Shown here: positions 18,537-28,186 of the stretch, piece after piece | Numbering within the stretch: the first letter of the stretch is position 1 | How the letters are laid out: every line of letters starts with the position of its first letter | DNA from: Pseudodesulfovibrio sp. | GTDB taxonomy: Bacteria; Desulfobacterota; Desulfovibrionia; Desulfovibrionales; Desulfovibrionaceae | Direction: 5' to 3' | NCBI GenBank assembly: GCA_016744135.1 | Contig: JADGEX010000001.1 | Location: 1,251,029-1,315,028, forward strand | Length of the DNA: 64,000 bases | The notes under the pieces: generated by a model | Databases searched by the model: none | What the model saw: the letters and a program-made list of their open reading frames with translations, nothing else | What the model was told of the DNA's origin: nothing | Made by a program: the position numbers and the translations under genes

Positions 18537-18833
18537 ATGCTTAAAAATTTCTTTCACCACTTTATTGTTGGCCTCGGCGCACTTGGATACCTGCTGGCAG
18601 TCCCGGTGTTGTTGTATCAATACCTCGGCCTCATGAACAACTGGCCGCACCTGTTCCTCAGCATCGTATATGATTCTGCCGGAGACTGGTGGCTGGATGT
18701 TAACTGGCAGGCTCCCGCTCTATGGATTGCCGTAGGCTTTATCGTCTTGGCCGCCGCGACCCACGCCTTCTTCCGACGCAACGACACGCTCGGATACAGA
18801 GAAGCTGAAGTTCCAAGCGCACACGGATTCTAA
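18537..18833 (+). CDS. Small two-helix membrane protein
   Basis: This 98-aa protein begins MLKNFFHHFIVGLGALGYLL, with one membrane helix at about 8-32 and a second at about 60-76 (LWIAVGFIVLAAATHAFF), ending in a short hydrophilic tail. TAGGAG lies upstream of ATG, 9 bases after the previous stop. It is probably a partner of the preceding anchored protein and YeiH. No family recognised. Confidence 0.75.
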   Translation: MLKNFFHHFIVGLGALGYLLAVPVLLYQYLGLMNNWPHLFLSIVYDSAGDWWLDVNWQAPALWIAVGFIVLAAATHAFFRRNDTLGYREAEVPSAHGF

Positions 18834-19013
18834 TTTTTATGATGTTCGGAAGATTGCCTCCTCCTTCTTTTCGAACACCCAAAAAACCTCATTGCCTCTC
18901 GAGGTTGGCACTCCGAGAAAGTTGCGGTATTCTTCACCCCAAAGCCGCAACTTCCCGGAGTCCCTCTCGTCCGACCCATTTGATCCAGACTCCGCCCAGC
19001 CCAAGGACATCAC

Positions 19014-20294
19014 ATGTGGAGCGCACTGGAAAACGCTGCTCTTCGAGAGAGCCTCCCTTCTCCGCTCAAACCGGCGCAGTCCATTCACGACATCCTTATA
19101 GCCGGACAATTGGACCGGGGCAGATACAACCTGCATCACCTCGGCAGACGCCGCTCCAAACCATATCTTCTCAAACAATTCTACAGCATCGACACAAACG
19201 CTTTTCTACGCTGGCAGAATGAAGCCCGATTCATTCCTCTACTCCCGACAGAAGGATACGCATGGCCCTGTGAAGAATGGCGTGGTGGACTGATCACCCC
19301 ATTTCCAGAGGGACTTCCGATTGATGAATGGCTTGCTCAAGGTGGACATCCTATGCAGACACGGCTTGAAGTCGCGGCCATGCTGGCCGGACAATTAGCA
19401 CGCCTCCATGCTTCCGGCATCGCACATAGATGCCTCTCACCCGCATGTGTTCGTATCGAGAAAAAAGGAATTGTCATCACGGATTTCGGCTCCGCCCGAT
19501 GTGAACAGTGGGATGATTTCTGGACGGATTCAAGCATGAGTCCGAACGACGCGACCTGTGCTTCCCCGGAATCACTCAAGGGCGAAGAATGCGGTTATGG
19601 TGAAGACATCCACGCGTTTGGCGCTATCCTTTATCTCCTGCTCGCTGGCAAAACAGCATTCAATTCCATCAAACTCATGCTGCGCCCGCTCTTTCCGGGA
19701 CAGATCCCGCCAGACAAACTCTCCACAACGGCCGACGTTCCTGATCCGATTCGGGCTCTTGCTGCAGCCTGCATGTCTCTCGCTCCGTCAGACAGACCGA
19801 GCATGGATGAAATTGCCAGACAAATGGCGCACACTTGTTCTCACCTTACGTTGGACAAAAAAAAGATTTCCATCCCTACAGGCAATGCTTCGACCAAAGA
19901 CAAAAAAAAGATTTTAGTCTTCGTGAGTGATGACAACCGATCCGTACCAATTTTCGACACAGCCTTGAAATTGGCCGAGGCCAAGCCATCCGTCTTTCTC
20001 TTTGTCGGCCTGATCCCCTACAACCTGCCAAGCGGCCACACCGAACGTTTCACAGGAAATCTTTTCAAGAAGATGAGCCAAGGGTTACTCCGGTGCAGGG
20101 GAGCCTCTCTCGCCTGGAGCTTGCGCGTACTCACAAGCGCTGACCCAGAAAAAACAGCAGTGGATTTTGTCAGGCAATACAGGCCTGATCTGATCCTCCT
20201 CGGCGAAAATGGAAAAAGAAACAAACGGACCATACGACGCGGCTTTCATACACATCTTGCCGCAGAGAATGTACGCATCCACTCCGTTCGATAA
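19014..20294 (+). CDS. Predicted pseudokinase fused to a universal stress protein-like domain
   Basis: This 426-aa protein has an N-terminal (about 30-270) Ser/Thr kinase-like fold: beta3 Lys54 (YLLK), a candidate alphaC Glu70, catalytic-loop HRCLSPAC (138-145), DFG at 157-159, an APE-like SPE at 184-186 and F-helix DIHAFG. In the HRDLKPEN position Asp is Cys140 and Asn is Cys145, so the key catalytic residues are missing, although the DFG Asp remains. From about 295 a Usp-like alpha/beta domain follows (KKILVFVSDDNRSVPIFDTA, PDLILLGENGK). It is at the end of the yeiH cluster, 180 bases after the previous gene. A role as a scaffold or ATP sensor is inference. Confidence 0.75.
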   Translation: MWSALENAALRESLPSPLKPAQSIHDILIAGQLDRGRYNLHHLGRRRSKPYLLKQFYSIDTNAFLRWQNEARFIPLLPTEGYAWPCEEWRGGLITPFPEGLPIDEWLAQGGHPMQTRLEVAAMLAGQLARLHASGIAHRCLSPACVRIEKKGIVITDFGSARCEQWDDFWTDSSMSPNDATCASPESLKGEECGYGEDIHAFGAILYLLLAGKTAFNSIKLMLRPLFPGQIPPDKLSTTADVPDPIRALAAACMSLAPSDRPSMDEIARQMAHTCSHLTLDKKKISIPTGNASTKDKKKILVFVSDDNRSVPIFDTALKLAEAKPSVFLFVGLIPYNLPSGHTERFTGNLFKKMSQGLLRCRGASLAWSLRVLTSADPEKTAVDFVRQYRPDLILLGENGKRNKRTIRRGFHTHLAAENVRIHSVR

Positions 20295-20384
20295 GACTCT
20301 ATGCGCTTCAAAGAAATGTCACAGAAGAACAATTGACTTTACCGGCACAACCTATTTGAATGTCCAACAAAAAAGGGAACTGCC

Positions 20385-20684
20385 ATGTTTATTATTTCGT
20401 TGACCTATATTTGTGACCTCACTGAAATCGACCGTTTTCTGGACGAACACGTTGCCTATCTAAAAGAAGAATACGCACGCGGTCATTTCATCGCGTCCGG
20501 CCGCAAGGACCCCAGAACCGGCGGTATAATTCTCGCCAAAGCCAAATCCCGTACCGAACTCGATACGATTCTCGCAAAAGATCCATTCCACCGAGAACAT
20601 CTTGCCAAATATGACATTCAGGAATTTATTCCGACCATGACAGCTCTAGGATTGGAAGCCCTACTTGACCTGCAGGCTGAGTAA
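20385..20684 (+). CDS. YciI family protein
   Basis: The 99-aa protein has the ferredoxin-like YciI fold: MFIISLTYICDLTEIDRFLDEHVAYLKEEY, then FIASGRKDPRTGGIILAKA. The conserved His (HVAYL) and Asp-Pro positions of the family are present. YciI-like proteins are small enzymes or chaperone-like factors with varied roles. SD AAAGGGAAC precedes ATG. It stands alone between the pseudokinase and an amidase gene. Confidence 0.85.
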   Translation: MFIISLTYICDLTEIDRFLDEHVAYLKEEYARGHFIASGRKDPRTGGIILAKAKSRTELDTILAKDPFHREHLAKYDIQEFIPTMTALGLEALLDLQAE

Positions 20685-20818
20685 AGCTCACAGCAACCAC
20701 ACGGAAGACTGTTTCGCAAAAAAATACACCCTCAACAAGTCAACTATTTCTTTTAATTGCAAACATCATGACTGCACTCTATGTTTAGAACCATTAATAC
20801 AAGCAAAGGAGTCCATAC

Positions 20819-21862
20819 ATGTTTCGTAAAATACACTTATTCGCACTTATAATCCTAACGCTTCTGCTTCAGGCAACCCCTGCCGTTTCCTGCACACGTT
20901 TCATATATACGGCTGACGACAACCAGGTGTTAACCGGCCGCTCCATGGACTGGCTGGAGGACCTGCACAGTGATCTATGGGCGTTCTCTCGCGGCATGGA
21001 ACGCGACGGTGGCGCGGGTAAAGGGTCCATTAAATGGACAGCAAAATATGGCAGTGTCATTGCCTCCGGGTACGACGCGGCCTCAGCAGACGGCATGAAT
21101 GAAAAAGGTCTGGTTGCCAACCTGCTCTATCTGGCTGAATCGGAATACGGCTCACTCAACAACAAGCCGGGGCTGTCCGTGGCTGCATGGGTACAATATG
21201 TACTTGATAATTACGCCACAGTGAATGAAGCCGTGGACTCCATACGCAAAGAACCATTTCGTATCGTGGATGCCAAACTCCCCAACGGCTCTGCTCCGAC
21301 TCTGCATATGGCCATTTCCGACCCGACCGGCGATTCCGCCATTTTCGAATACATCAAAGGCAAACTGACCATTCATCATGGCAAGCAGTTCAAAGTCATG
21401 ACCAACTCTCCAATATACGACAGGCAACTTGCACTGGATGATTATTGGCAGGAAATCGGTGGTCTGACCATGCTCCCCGGCACCAACAGAGCCAGTGACC
21501 GATACGTCCGCGCCAGCTTTTATGTAGATGCCCTGCCCAAGTTCAAAGACAATCGCATGGCCGTATCCGCCGCATTCAGTGTCATCCGCAATGTCTCTGT
21601 TCCTATCGGCATCACCACCCCGGATCATCCGAACATCTCCACCACTATCTGGCGCTCCGTCTCAGACCAGAAGAACCTCATTTATTATTACGAATCCGCT
21701 ATCTCTCCCAATATTTTCTGGATCGATTTGAAAAAAATCGATTTCAGCTCGACCCAAAAACCTCGAAAAATCAGCCTGCAAGGGCATCCGATCTTCGCTG
21801 GCGATGTGTCTGGTAATTTTGTTCCGACAGAACCTTTCAAGTGGATGGTTCCTGAGAAATAA
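20819..21862 (+). CDS. Linear amide C-N hydrolase (choloylglycine hydrolase/penicillin V acylase family)
   Basis: This 347-aa exported Ntn-hydrolase has a signal peptide (1-24, ending PAVS) followed by the nucleophile Cys25, which becomes the mature N-terminus. At Cys+16 is Arg41 and at Cys+19 Asp44 (TGRSMDW), as in bile salt hydrolases and penicillin acylases. Possible substrates are N-acyl amides such as acyl-homoserine lactones or conjugated acids. SD AAAGGAG precedes ATG. A strong terminator follows at 21884. A paralogue lies at 42668. Confidence 0.9.
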   Translation: MFRKIHLFALIILTLLLQATPAVSCTRFIYTADDNQVLTGRSMDWLEDLHSDLWAFSRGMERDGGAGKGSIKWTAKYGSVIASGYDAASADGMNEKGLVANLLYLAESEYGSLNNKPGLSVAAWVQYVLDNYATVNEAVDSIRKEPFRIVDAKLPNGSAPTLHMAISDPTGDSAIFEYIKGKLTIHHGKQFKVMTNSPIYDRQLALDDYWQEIGGLTMLPGTNRASDRYVRASFYVDALPKFKDNRMAVSAAFSVIRNVSVPIGITTPDHPNISTTIWRSVSDQKNLIYYYESAISPNIFWIDLKKIDFSSTQKPRKISLQGHPIFAGDVSGNFVPTEPFKWMVPEK

Positions 21863-21883
21863 ACGATTCAATTCCAATTAGGA

Positions 21884-21921
21884 GGCCCGAAAGAACAGTG
21901 TTCTTTCGGGCCTTTTCTTTT
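21884..21921 (+). terminator. Intrinsic terminator
   Basis: GGCCCGAAAGAAC at 21884-21896 pairs with its complement at 21900-21912 through a 3-base loop, followed by TTTTCTTTT. The perfect 13-bp stem ends the linear amide hydrolase transcript. Confidence 0.93.
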
Positions 21922-21948
21922 ATTCATGTTCAACTTGAACAATTCAAT

Positions 21949-23556
21949 TTAATCCAAGGAAGGCATCTTGACCTTTCTTTGTTTCATCAATTTTTTTGCC
22001 TGCTCAATGGTCCTAAATCGAGAAATTGACAAGGGACCACCATAAGACTCACTCTGAACGGGTCGAGGAGGATATTTAATAAAGCTAGCCATCACTTTTT
22101 CAAGTTCACTGGTCATGATGGGTGCGGCCCACGTTGTCTCAGTCTGAGAATTCATGAAGATATCAACTCGTTCCTGAGGGTCCATCATCAAATCGTAGAC
22201 CTGCGGTACTGTTGCCACATATTTTTCTGCACCGACCCATCCAAGTTGTGGAGCAGAATGTGGCGCACCCGGCATTGCACCATTATCACCACGCATATTA
22301 AAGACAAACTTTAGCCGTCCAACCCGAATAGCCCCTGGAGACAATTCTCGTTCAGTAAAATAAAACCAAGAATCCCGTTCAGATTTTCCCGACCCAAACA
22401 AAATTGGGGACATATCATAACTATCAAAAACAATCGGCTTGCCCTCACGGTCCTTCGTGGGCAATGAAATATCAGCCAATTGGGCAAATGTAGCCATGAA
22501 ATCCAAGCCTCCGACTATATCATGCGACTCGCTTCCAGCTTTGATTTTTTTAGGCCACCACGCTATTGCGGGGACTCTGCTTCCGGCTTCTCGATCCGTA
22601 CCTTTTGTGCCACGGAAGGGAGTATAACCGGCATCAGGAAGTACATCCTGCCATGCGCCATTATCCACAGTATAAAAAACTATCGTATTTTCCTGAATAC
22701 CCAAATCTTTAACTTTTTTCAGAATTTGACCAATATGGTGGTCCAGCTCCATCACACTATCAGCATAATCCCACTTGCCGGGAGATTTCCCCTGAAATTG
22801 TTTGGAAGGTAAATTAGGCTGATGATTCTTACCAAAATTCACACTCATAAAAAAAGGAGCATCGCCCTTTGCATATTTTTCCATCGACTTAAGGACGGTC
22901 TTGGTCATTTCAACATCAAGTTCGGCAATATTTTCATCAGTAATCTTCGCATACTCACGAGCAGGCTTACCGGCCTCGCCTTCAAGCAAACCAGTCGTGT
23001 TCTTCTTAAAAAACTCCCTCAACTTCGGGTCCATAGTTTTATGCCAACTGTCCATCGCATATGTATACGCATTGAGATGATACAAAAAAGTATTCCTCAT
23101 CTCATCATATCCATGGGCGATAGGGAGAGCATAATCGGATTCACCAAGATGCCATTTCCCGGCAAAAAAAGTTTTATATCCAGCTTTTTTAAGCACCGAA
23201 GCCAAAGTCCATTCAGCTTTGGGGAGTCCTCCACCTTGTCCCTGAAACGCAACCGTTGTCATTCCACTCCTGTTGGGGTAACGGCCAGTCTGCATGGCGG
23301 CACGCCCGGGCGTACAGCTTGGTTGGCCGTAAAAAGACCAAAATTGCATACCCTCGTTAGCCATCGTATCAAGATTTGGTGTCGGCATTCCGCGCCCCAC
23401 ACCTCCACCGTAAACGCCAAAATCTCCCCACCCTGTATCATCAGATACGAGAAGAATTATATTTGGTTTTTGAGCGGCATCAGCCATTGGACTGCCTCCG
23501 AAGAAGAAAAAAAAGGACGCAAATAAAAAAACAATAAGAGAACAGACTCTTTTCAT
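21949..23556 (-). CDS. Secreted arylsulfatase-type sulfatase
   Basis: This 535-aa protein has a signal peptide (ends about ADA at 28). The metal site begins with LLVSDDTGWGD (Asp39/Asp40). The sulfatase signature CTPGR (Cys81, in PSCTPGRAAMQTGR) carries the cysteine that is converted to formylglycine. In an anaerobe this needs the radical-SAM sulfatase-maturating enzyme, which is not in this window. The SD GGAGGT lies 7 bases before the ATG at 23556; a longer frame begins at 23592 but has no such site. The outer membrane protein gene lies upstream in the same orientation. Confidence 0.9.
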   Translation of the reverse strand: MKRVCSLIVFLFASFFFFFGGSPMADAAQKPNIILLVSDDTGWGDFGVYGGGVGRGMPTPNLDTMANEGMQFWSFYGQPSCTPGRAAMQTGRYPNRSGMTTVAFQGQGGGLPKAEWTLASVLKKAGYKTFFAGKWHLGESDYALPIAHGYDEMRNTFLYHLNAYTYAMDSWHKTMDPKLREFFKKNTTGLLEGEAGKPAREYAKITDENIAELDVEMTKTVLKSMEKYAKGDAPFFMSVNFGKNHQPNLPSKQFQGKSPGKWDYADSVMELDHHIGQILKKVKDLGIQENTIVFYTVDNGAWQDVLPDAGYTPFRGTKGTDREAGSRVPAIAWWPKKIKAGSESHDIVGGLDFMATFAQLADISLPTKDREGKPIVFDSYDMSPILFGSGKSERDSWFYFTERELSPGAIRVGRLKFVFNMRGDNGAMPGAPHSAPQLGWVGAEKYVATVPQVYDLMMDPQERVDIFMNSQTETTWAAPIMTSELEKVMASFIKYPPRPVQSESYGGPLSISRFRTIEQAKKLMKQRKVKMPSLD

Positions 23557-23631
23557 GCCACAGACCTCCGGTTTATGATATTGACATCCCAAAAAACTCC
23601 ATCTTAATCAGTCAAACGCATTAACAAAATC

Positions 23632-24498
23632 TCATTCCAAAAACTGCAGGTTCAAGCCTAAAAATACCTGCCATTTTTCTTGATGGTCTCCACGCCTTGC
23701 GGCCGATATTTGAGGTTCCACAAAAAAATTGTAGACGACAGACCCTTTCTTAATAACCTGACCGATTCCTATGCCCACCGGAATATTATAATCCCCGCTT
23801 TGCAGGTTATAATCGAAGATAGGCGCAGCCCGTAAATATGTTCCACCTCCCAACTGATAAAAACCGAAAGGCTGAAAGGCAGCCACATTCACATCAGCTC
23901 GATCATCTTTACCCGCAAAACTATGCTGCCAGCTCAATAGATAGCCATACTGAACCGTATGTGACTCTGCATTAAACAAGACATTGACCAACCCGGCAGA
24001 CCATTTTTCACTTCCGAGTTCACTTTTTGAAGCGGTCGGCAAAGTGATTTGAGGCCCAATACCAAAACTGATTGCAGGGTCGCCGGTATCTAAGAGATAG
24101 GCTGCAAACATATTCAAATCACCCAACCCGTTTTCATTACTAAGACTAGATGAAGTTGGCATGGAGTTAACAGGCAACGACGCTCTCAAAAGCCATGGAG
24201 TCTCCGCGACTGAAAAAGGCTTGGCATACCGCAACCAAAACTGATTGGCGGGATCATCTGAGTTGGAAATATCGCCTATGAAATAATTTTGAATATTAAA
24301 AGCAGTCATCTTAGCCAAAGGATTATTGGCCTGGGCGGTAGCAGCAGCTTTCTCTTTTGTATCGCTAACAACGGTTCCGGCAGGCTGTTGCTCGTTGGCA
24401 TGGACAAAAGGAACAACCAAAAGAGAAACATACAACACAAAGGACACCAAACCAACTACTGATGTTTTGCATTGAGAAAACCGTAGGTTCACAATCAT
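23632..24498 (-). CDS. Putative outer membrane beta-barrel protein
   Basis: This 288-aa protein has a signal peptide (about 1-35) and then alternating hydrophobic and polar strands ([31 protein letters not shown]), typical of porin-like barrels of the DUF/'neuromedin U' annotation class. It ends in Phe-Leu-Glu rather than a terminal aromatic residue. The start ATG at 24498 has GGAGG upstream; the frame opens earlier at 24564 without a site. It probably forms an operon with the sulfatase and may let the sulfated substrate pass the outer membrane. Confidence 0.75.
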   Translation of the reverse strand: MIVNLRFSQCKTSVVGLVSFVLYVSLLVVPFVHANEQQPAGTVVSDTKEKAAATAQANNPLAKMTAFNIQNYFIGDISNSDDPANQFWLRYAKPFSVAETPWLLRASLPVNSMPTSSSLSNENGLGDLNMFAAYLLDTGDPAISFGIGPQITLPTASKSELGSEKWSAGLVNVLFNAESHTVQYGYLLSWQHSFAGKDDRADVNVAAFQPFGFYQLGGGTYLRAAPIFDYNLQSGDYNIPVGIGIGQVIKKGSVVYNFFVEPQISAARRGDHQEKWQVFLGLNLQFLE

Positions 24499-24708
24499 AT
24501 TGCCTCCACAAAAAGAATATTGATAACAACTCTTACATAAAAAAAGATTTAGATATAGGCTCATTCATTTTTATAACCTCCCCCCCCAATATTAAAATCA
24601 AAAATCATCAGCTTTTTAAGTCCATTGGGCTAAAGTTTCGCTAAGGACAAAATATTTGCCGCCTATCCAAAGACTCGATACAAACGGCCAAGCATCAGGA
24701 GGTTTATC

Positions 24709-25278
24709 GTGTTGGTTATCCTCGTCACGGAGATTTGGGGACGCACTCCACATGTCGATTTGATGGCTGAAACACTTGGTCTCATCTCGAATATGGTCAA
24801 AGTCGTTGATCCTTATGATGAAACCGACCAACAATTCACAAACGAAGAGGAAGCATACTCCTCTTTCATCACACGATGTGGGCATGACGAATATACCCGG
24901 CGAGTATCACATGCAGTTTCACAAGCCACGGCACCAGTGCACCTTGTTGGCTTCAGCGCCGGAGCCGGGGCTGTGTGGGCGACCGCCTGCGAAGAGATAA
25001 AGGACACAGTTCACGACGCCCTGTGTTTCTACGGGTCATCAATCCGTACCATGCTCGACGCGGTTCCAACCGTGCCTGTCGAATTAATTTTCCCCGAGCA
25101 TGAACCCCATTTCAACGTACAAGACGTGGTTCATACTTTGCGCGAAAAACCAATGACACAGTGCCACACCGTTCCTTACGGCCATGGCTTCATGAACCCA
25201 TTATCCGCCAACTACGATAGTGAAGGATATAAACTCTGGTCTCAATGGATTCAAAATCATTTAATTTCATTCCCTTAA
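24709..25278 (+). CDS. Alpha/beta hydrolase (dienelactone hydrolase-like)
   Basis: This 189-aa protein begins with GTG and a perfect AGGAGG 6 bases upstream. It has the nucleophile elbow GFSAG in VHLVGFSAGAGAVWA, an acidic region (FPEHEPHF) and a C-terminal His (YGHGFMNP), giving a Ser-His-acid triad. Length and layout fit the small dienelactone-hydrolase branch. The substrate is unknown. It is transcribed divergently from the outer membrane protein. Confidence 0.8.
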   Translation: MLVILVTEIWGRTPHVDLMAETLGLISNMVKVVDPYDETDQQFTNEEEAYSSFITRCGHDEYTRRVSHAVSQATAPVHLVGFSAGAGAVWATACEEIKDTVHDALCFYGSSIRTMLDAVPTVPVELIFPEHEPHFNVQDVVHTLREKPMTQCHTVPYGHGFMNPLSANYDSEGYKLWSQWIQNHLISFP

Positions 25279-25381
25279 GGGAATATCGCACAATAAAAAC
25301 GGACCTTGTCGAAGAGGAACGGGCAGTGTACATGAGCAATTGAATACACAATTCCCTGTAACTCACAGCTCGGAGGTCTCC

Positions 25382-27037
25382 ATGAGAACTACCTGCTCTC
25401 GTCTTCTTCTCGTTCTGCTCATCATTACAGCACTTCCATCAGCATCCTGTTCCGAGGGAAAACAAACATCCCTGCCCTATTCAACCACTCCCAATTTCTC
25501 AACTGATCCCTTTTTCTTGGGGCAGGAAGGAGGAGACTTCGGTACAGGGTTGGCCCTCGCCGACATCAATGGCGATGGATTCAAGGACATGGTAGTTTCC
25601 AGCGGCAATGACAAAGCCCTGCAACATGTTACGGTATATTTGAATCGTCAGGACGGAAGCTTTCCCCAAAGTCCGGACTGGATATCAGACGACACCGACC
25701 ACCACGGAACTCTTGCCGTGGGAGACATTGACGGTGATGGATTCAACGACGTCGCTGTCTCGGTATTCCTCGGAAAAGGACTGGAATATGAAAAAGGTGG
25801 AATAAAGGTCTATTACAACCAACGCGGGACCTTGAATCATCAGCCATCATTTACAGACACGGGCTACCCGTCCTTTGGCTGCGCGCTGGGTGACATTGAC
25901 GGCGACGGCGACCTTGATCTGGCTGTTGCCTGCGGAGAGCCTATTCCCGAAGTGGAAAGCTTCGCCACACAAGAATGCTCAAGAAACACAAAAACAAAAC
26001 ATACAAATACAAAAGAAAGCAGCCGCACAGATAACCCACAGCCCCCGTTCAAAGTACAGAATCGTATCTACATCAACCAGAATGGCCGTTACTCCTCACA
26101 GTCCAGCTCAATGTGGCTGACAAAAGACTCATTTGTGTCCATGGCCGTTACTTTTGGCGATGTGAACACGGATGGACTCATGGACGTTATTTTTGATTCT
26201 GCCCCGGTCCGCCTGTACCTTGGCCGACTCGGAACCACCCCGGCCACAACACCGGGATGGACATCCGAAAACCAGAACTACTACGGCAACGGGATTGATT
26301 ATGCGCCGTCCATTCATAGTGAACCAGCTCAACCTGACACCGTGCCCACCATAGCCTCTTCTTCCAACTGCTATATGGGCAAAGGACGCGGCGGCTTCTC
26401 GCTCTATCGATTCCTGTCCCCGTTCGTAATCCAATATGAACCGCGTACAAGTTGGCCCACATGGACATCCAAATACGGCGGCTGGGGATCTGCCATTCGC
26501 ATGGCCGACCTAAATAAAGACGGTAATCTCGACCTCATCACACACCGCTGGAACCCGCCGGAACGTAACGAACTTGCAGGCACCCTGCTGGTCTATCTTG
26601 GTAACGGATCAACCTATCCCGAAACCTGGGACTGGAATTCGTCCGACCAATACACCTCGATCATCGAAGCGATCGATCTGGCTGATCTGGATAAAAAAGC
26701 CCTCGCACAAGGTATCTACGAAGCCAATGTCGACGACAGCAATTGGGGAGAAGAACAGGACGGCCAATCCGTCTTTTATGTTGGTCCACAGATCATTGAA
26801 GAATTCACCATGGTCAAACGCTGGAGCCAAGCCAGCGGATGGGTACAGCTCCAGGCTGGCAAGGATTACACCTTTGTTCCTGGACGAAGCTGGATTTCTT
26901 TCACGGATCCCCTGCGAAGAGGAAACAAGGTACAAATTGTCTTTATGGCCTCGCCTGATTTGGACATCGTTTATACCAATTGGAACTGTGACAAGGGCAA
27001 CTTCATCTACAATTACCAACCAAACACTACACGCTAA
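25382..27037 (+). CDS. FG-GAP/VCBS repeat lipoprotein
   Basis: This 551-aa predicted lipoprotein has signal and lipobox SASC (Cys about 23). Several FG-GAP-like repeats with calcium-type loops DxNxDGxxD appear: ADINGDGFKDM, GDIDGDGFNDV, GDIDGDGDLDL, GDVNTDGLMDV and ADLNKDGNLDL. They suggest a beta-propeller. A Lys/Thr/Ser-rich spacer (about residues 195-225) interrupts the propeller. The start at 25382 has GGAGGT 5 bases upstream; the longer frame from 25340 lacks one. Surface binding or adhesion is likely but unproven. A terminator lies 6 bases after the stop. Confidence 0.85.
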   Translation: MRTTCSRLLLVLLIITALPSASCSEGKQTSLPYSTTPNFSTDPFFLGQEGGDFGTGLALADINGDGFKDMVVSSGNDKALQHVTVYLNRQDGSFPQSPDWISDDTDHHGTLAVGDIDGDGFNDVAVSVFLGKGLEYEKGGIKVYYNQRGTLNHQPSFTDTGYPSFGCALGDIDGDGDLDLAVACGEPIPEVESFATQECSRNTKTKHTNTKESSRTDNPQPPFKVQNRIYINQNGRYSSQSSSMWLTKDSFVSMAVTFGDVNTDGLMDVIFDSAPVRLYLGRLGTTPATTPGWTSENQNYYGNGIDYAPSIHSEPAQPDTVPTIASSSNCYMGKGRGGFSLYRFLSPFVIQYEPRTSWPTWTSKYGGWGSAIRMADLNKDGNLDLITHRWNPPERNELAGTLLVYLGNGSTYPETWDWNSSDQYTSIIEAIDLADLDKKALAQGIYEANVDDSNWGEEQDGQSVFYVGPQIIEEFTMVKRWSQASGWVQLQAGKDYTFVPGRSWISFTDPLRRGNKVQIVFMASPDLDIVYTNWNCDKGNFIYNYQPNTTR

Positions 27038-27043
27038 AATAGT

Positions 27044-27081
27044 AAAGGGCTTGGAAGCATTCCTTCCAAGCCCTTTATTTA
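27044..27081 (+). terminator. Intrinsic terminator
   Basis: AAAGGGCTTGGAAG (27044-27057) pairs with its complement (27063-27076) over a 5-base loop, followed by ATTTATT. The 14-bp stem ends the FG-GAP gene. A similar hairpin is at 39981. Confidence 0.9.
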
Positions 27082-27220
27082 TTGGGAAACTATAAAAATC
27101 AGCCCCTTTAAAACAAAAGGCAGGCCAACTTGCAATCTTTCAACAAAGCATAGTAGTCATTCTATCGTAAAGATGAATTCCACTTTTTGCTCAATAAAAC
27201 ACTCTTCAGGAGGAATCTGC

Positions 27221-28093
27221 ATGAAAAAAACAACCAGGTTCAGACAACTCATAAATGCTCCTGATATTCTCATGTTGCCAGTGGTCCACGACGGACTTTC
27301 TGCCATGGCCGTTGCTCAAGCGGGATTCAAGGCCACCAGTATCGCAGGGTACGGATCCGCCGGTAGCCTCTTGGGGCTGCCAGACTTCGGTTTACTGAGT
27401 TCCACCGAAATGCTTACCCATTATGCACATCTGATTGCCCGGGTCGACCTGCCCATCATGGTTGACATCGACACCGGATTTGGCGATGTCAACAATGTCA
27501 TCCGTACGGTGCGTCAAGTAGAACAAATGGGTGCAGCCGCACTCTTTATAGAGGATCAAACCTACCCCAAACGTTGTGGGCATATGAGTGGCAAATCAGT
27601 TGTCGATGTAGATGAATACCTGCCCAAACTACGCGCTGCATTGTGGGCTCGCAAAGACCCTGACTTCGTTATAATGGCCCGAACTGACGCCCTTGCTGTA
27701 TATGGACGAGACGAGGCCATACGCCGAGCCAAACTCTATGAAGAAGCGGGAGCTGACATGGTATTCGTTGAAGCGGTCACCTCGACCGAAGATATGCGCG
27801 AAGTCAATTCAGCGGTTTCGATACCCAGTGCGGCCAACATGATTGAGGGAGGCAAAACGCCTTTCATGACAGCCGATGAACTTCAAGAATTGGGATACGC
27901 GGTTGCCTGCTATCCATGCGGTTCAGTGTTCACAGCCGCCCGCGCCCTGCAAAAATGGGCTGAATACCTCAAGAGCAACCGCACCACGGCAGGCTTTTCC
28001 ACACAGGAGAACATGATGAGCTTCGAGGAGTATTTCCGTTTCATCGGCGCCGAGGACATTCGAAAACAAGAAAAACAATTTTTCAACAAATAG
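27221..28093 (+). CDS. Isocitrate lyase/PEP mutase family protein
   Basis: This 290-aa TIM-barrel protein has metal-binding Asp82/Asp84 in MVDIDTGFGD and a mobile loop KRCGH (117-121, catalytic Cys119). EDQTYP precedes it. The size and the loop suit the methylisocitrate lyase, 2,3-dimethylmalate lyase and oxaloacetate decarboxylase branch, not isocitrate lyase itself. The exact substrate needs biochemistry. ATG at 27221 has a perfect AGGAGG 7 bases upstream; an ATG at 27173 is in frame but lacks one. It is a single-gene unit ended by a shared terminator. Confidence 0.85.
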   Translation: MKKTTRFRQLINAPDILMLPVVHDGLSAMAVAQAGFKATSIAGYGSAGSLLGLPDFGLLSSTEMLTHYAHLIARVDLPIMVDIDTGFGDVNNVIRTVRQVEQMGAAALFIEDQTYPKRCGHMSGKSVVDVDEYLPKLRAALWARKDPDFVIMARTDALAVYGRDEAIRRAKLYEEAGADMVFVEAVTSTEDMREVNSAVSIPSAANMIEGGKTPFMTADELQELGYAVACYPCGSVFTAARALQKWAEYLKSNRTTAGFSTQENMMSFEEYFRFIGAEDIRKQEKQFFNK

Positions 28094-28111
28094 CTACAAC
28101 CTGCCCCCAAC

Positions 28112-28153
28112 GATTAAAGAGGTTATCCGATACTTTGGATAACCTCTTTAATC
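28112..28153. terminator. Bidirectional terminator between convergent genes
   Basis: A 17-bp perfect stem (28112-28128 with 28137-28153, 8-base loop) lies between the ICL-family gene (+) and mgsA (-). Its arms contain A/T runs on both outer flanks, so it can work in both directions. Confidence 0.75.
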
Positions 28154-28186
28154 TCACTCTTTAAAAAAGAATTAAAACAAAGAACG

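Noticed and set aside
18906-18925. TGGCAC followed by TTGC upstream of the pseudokinase gene
   Set aside because: GG and GC are 15 bases apart instead of 10, so it cannot be a sigma-54 promoter.
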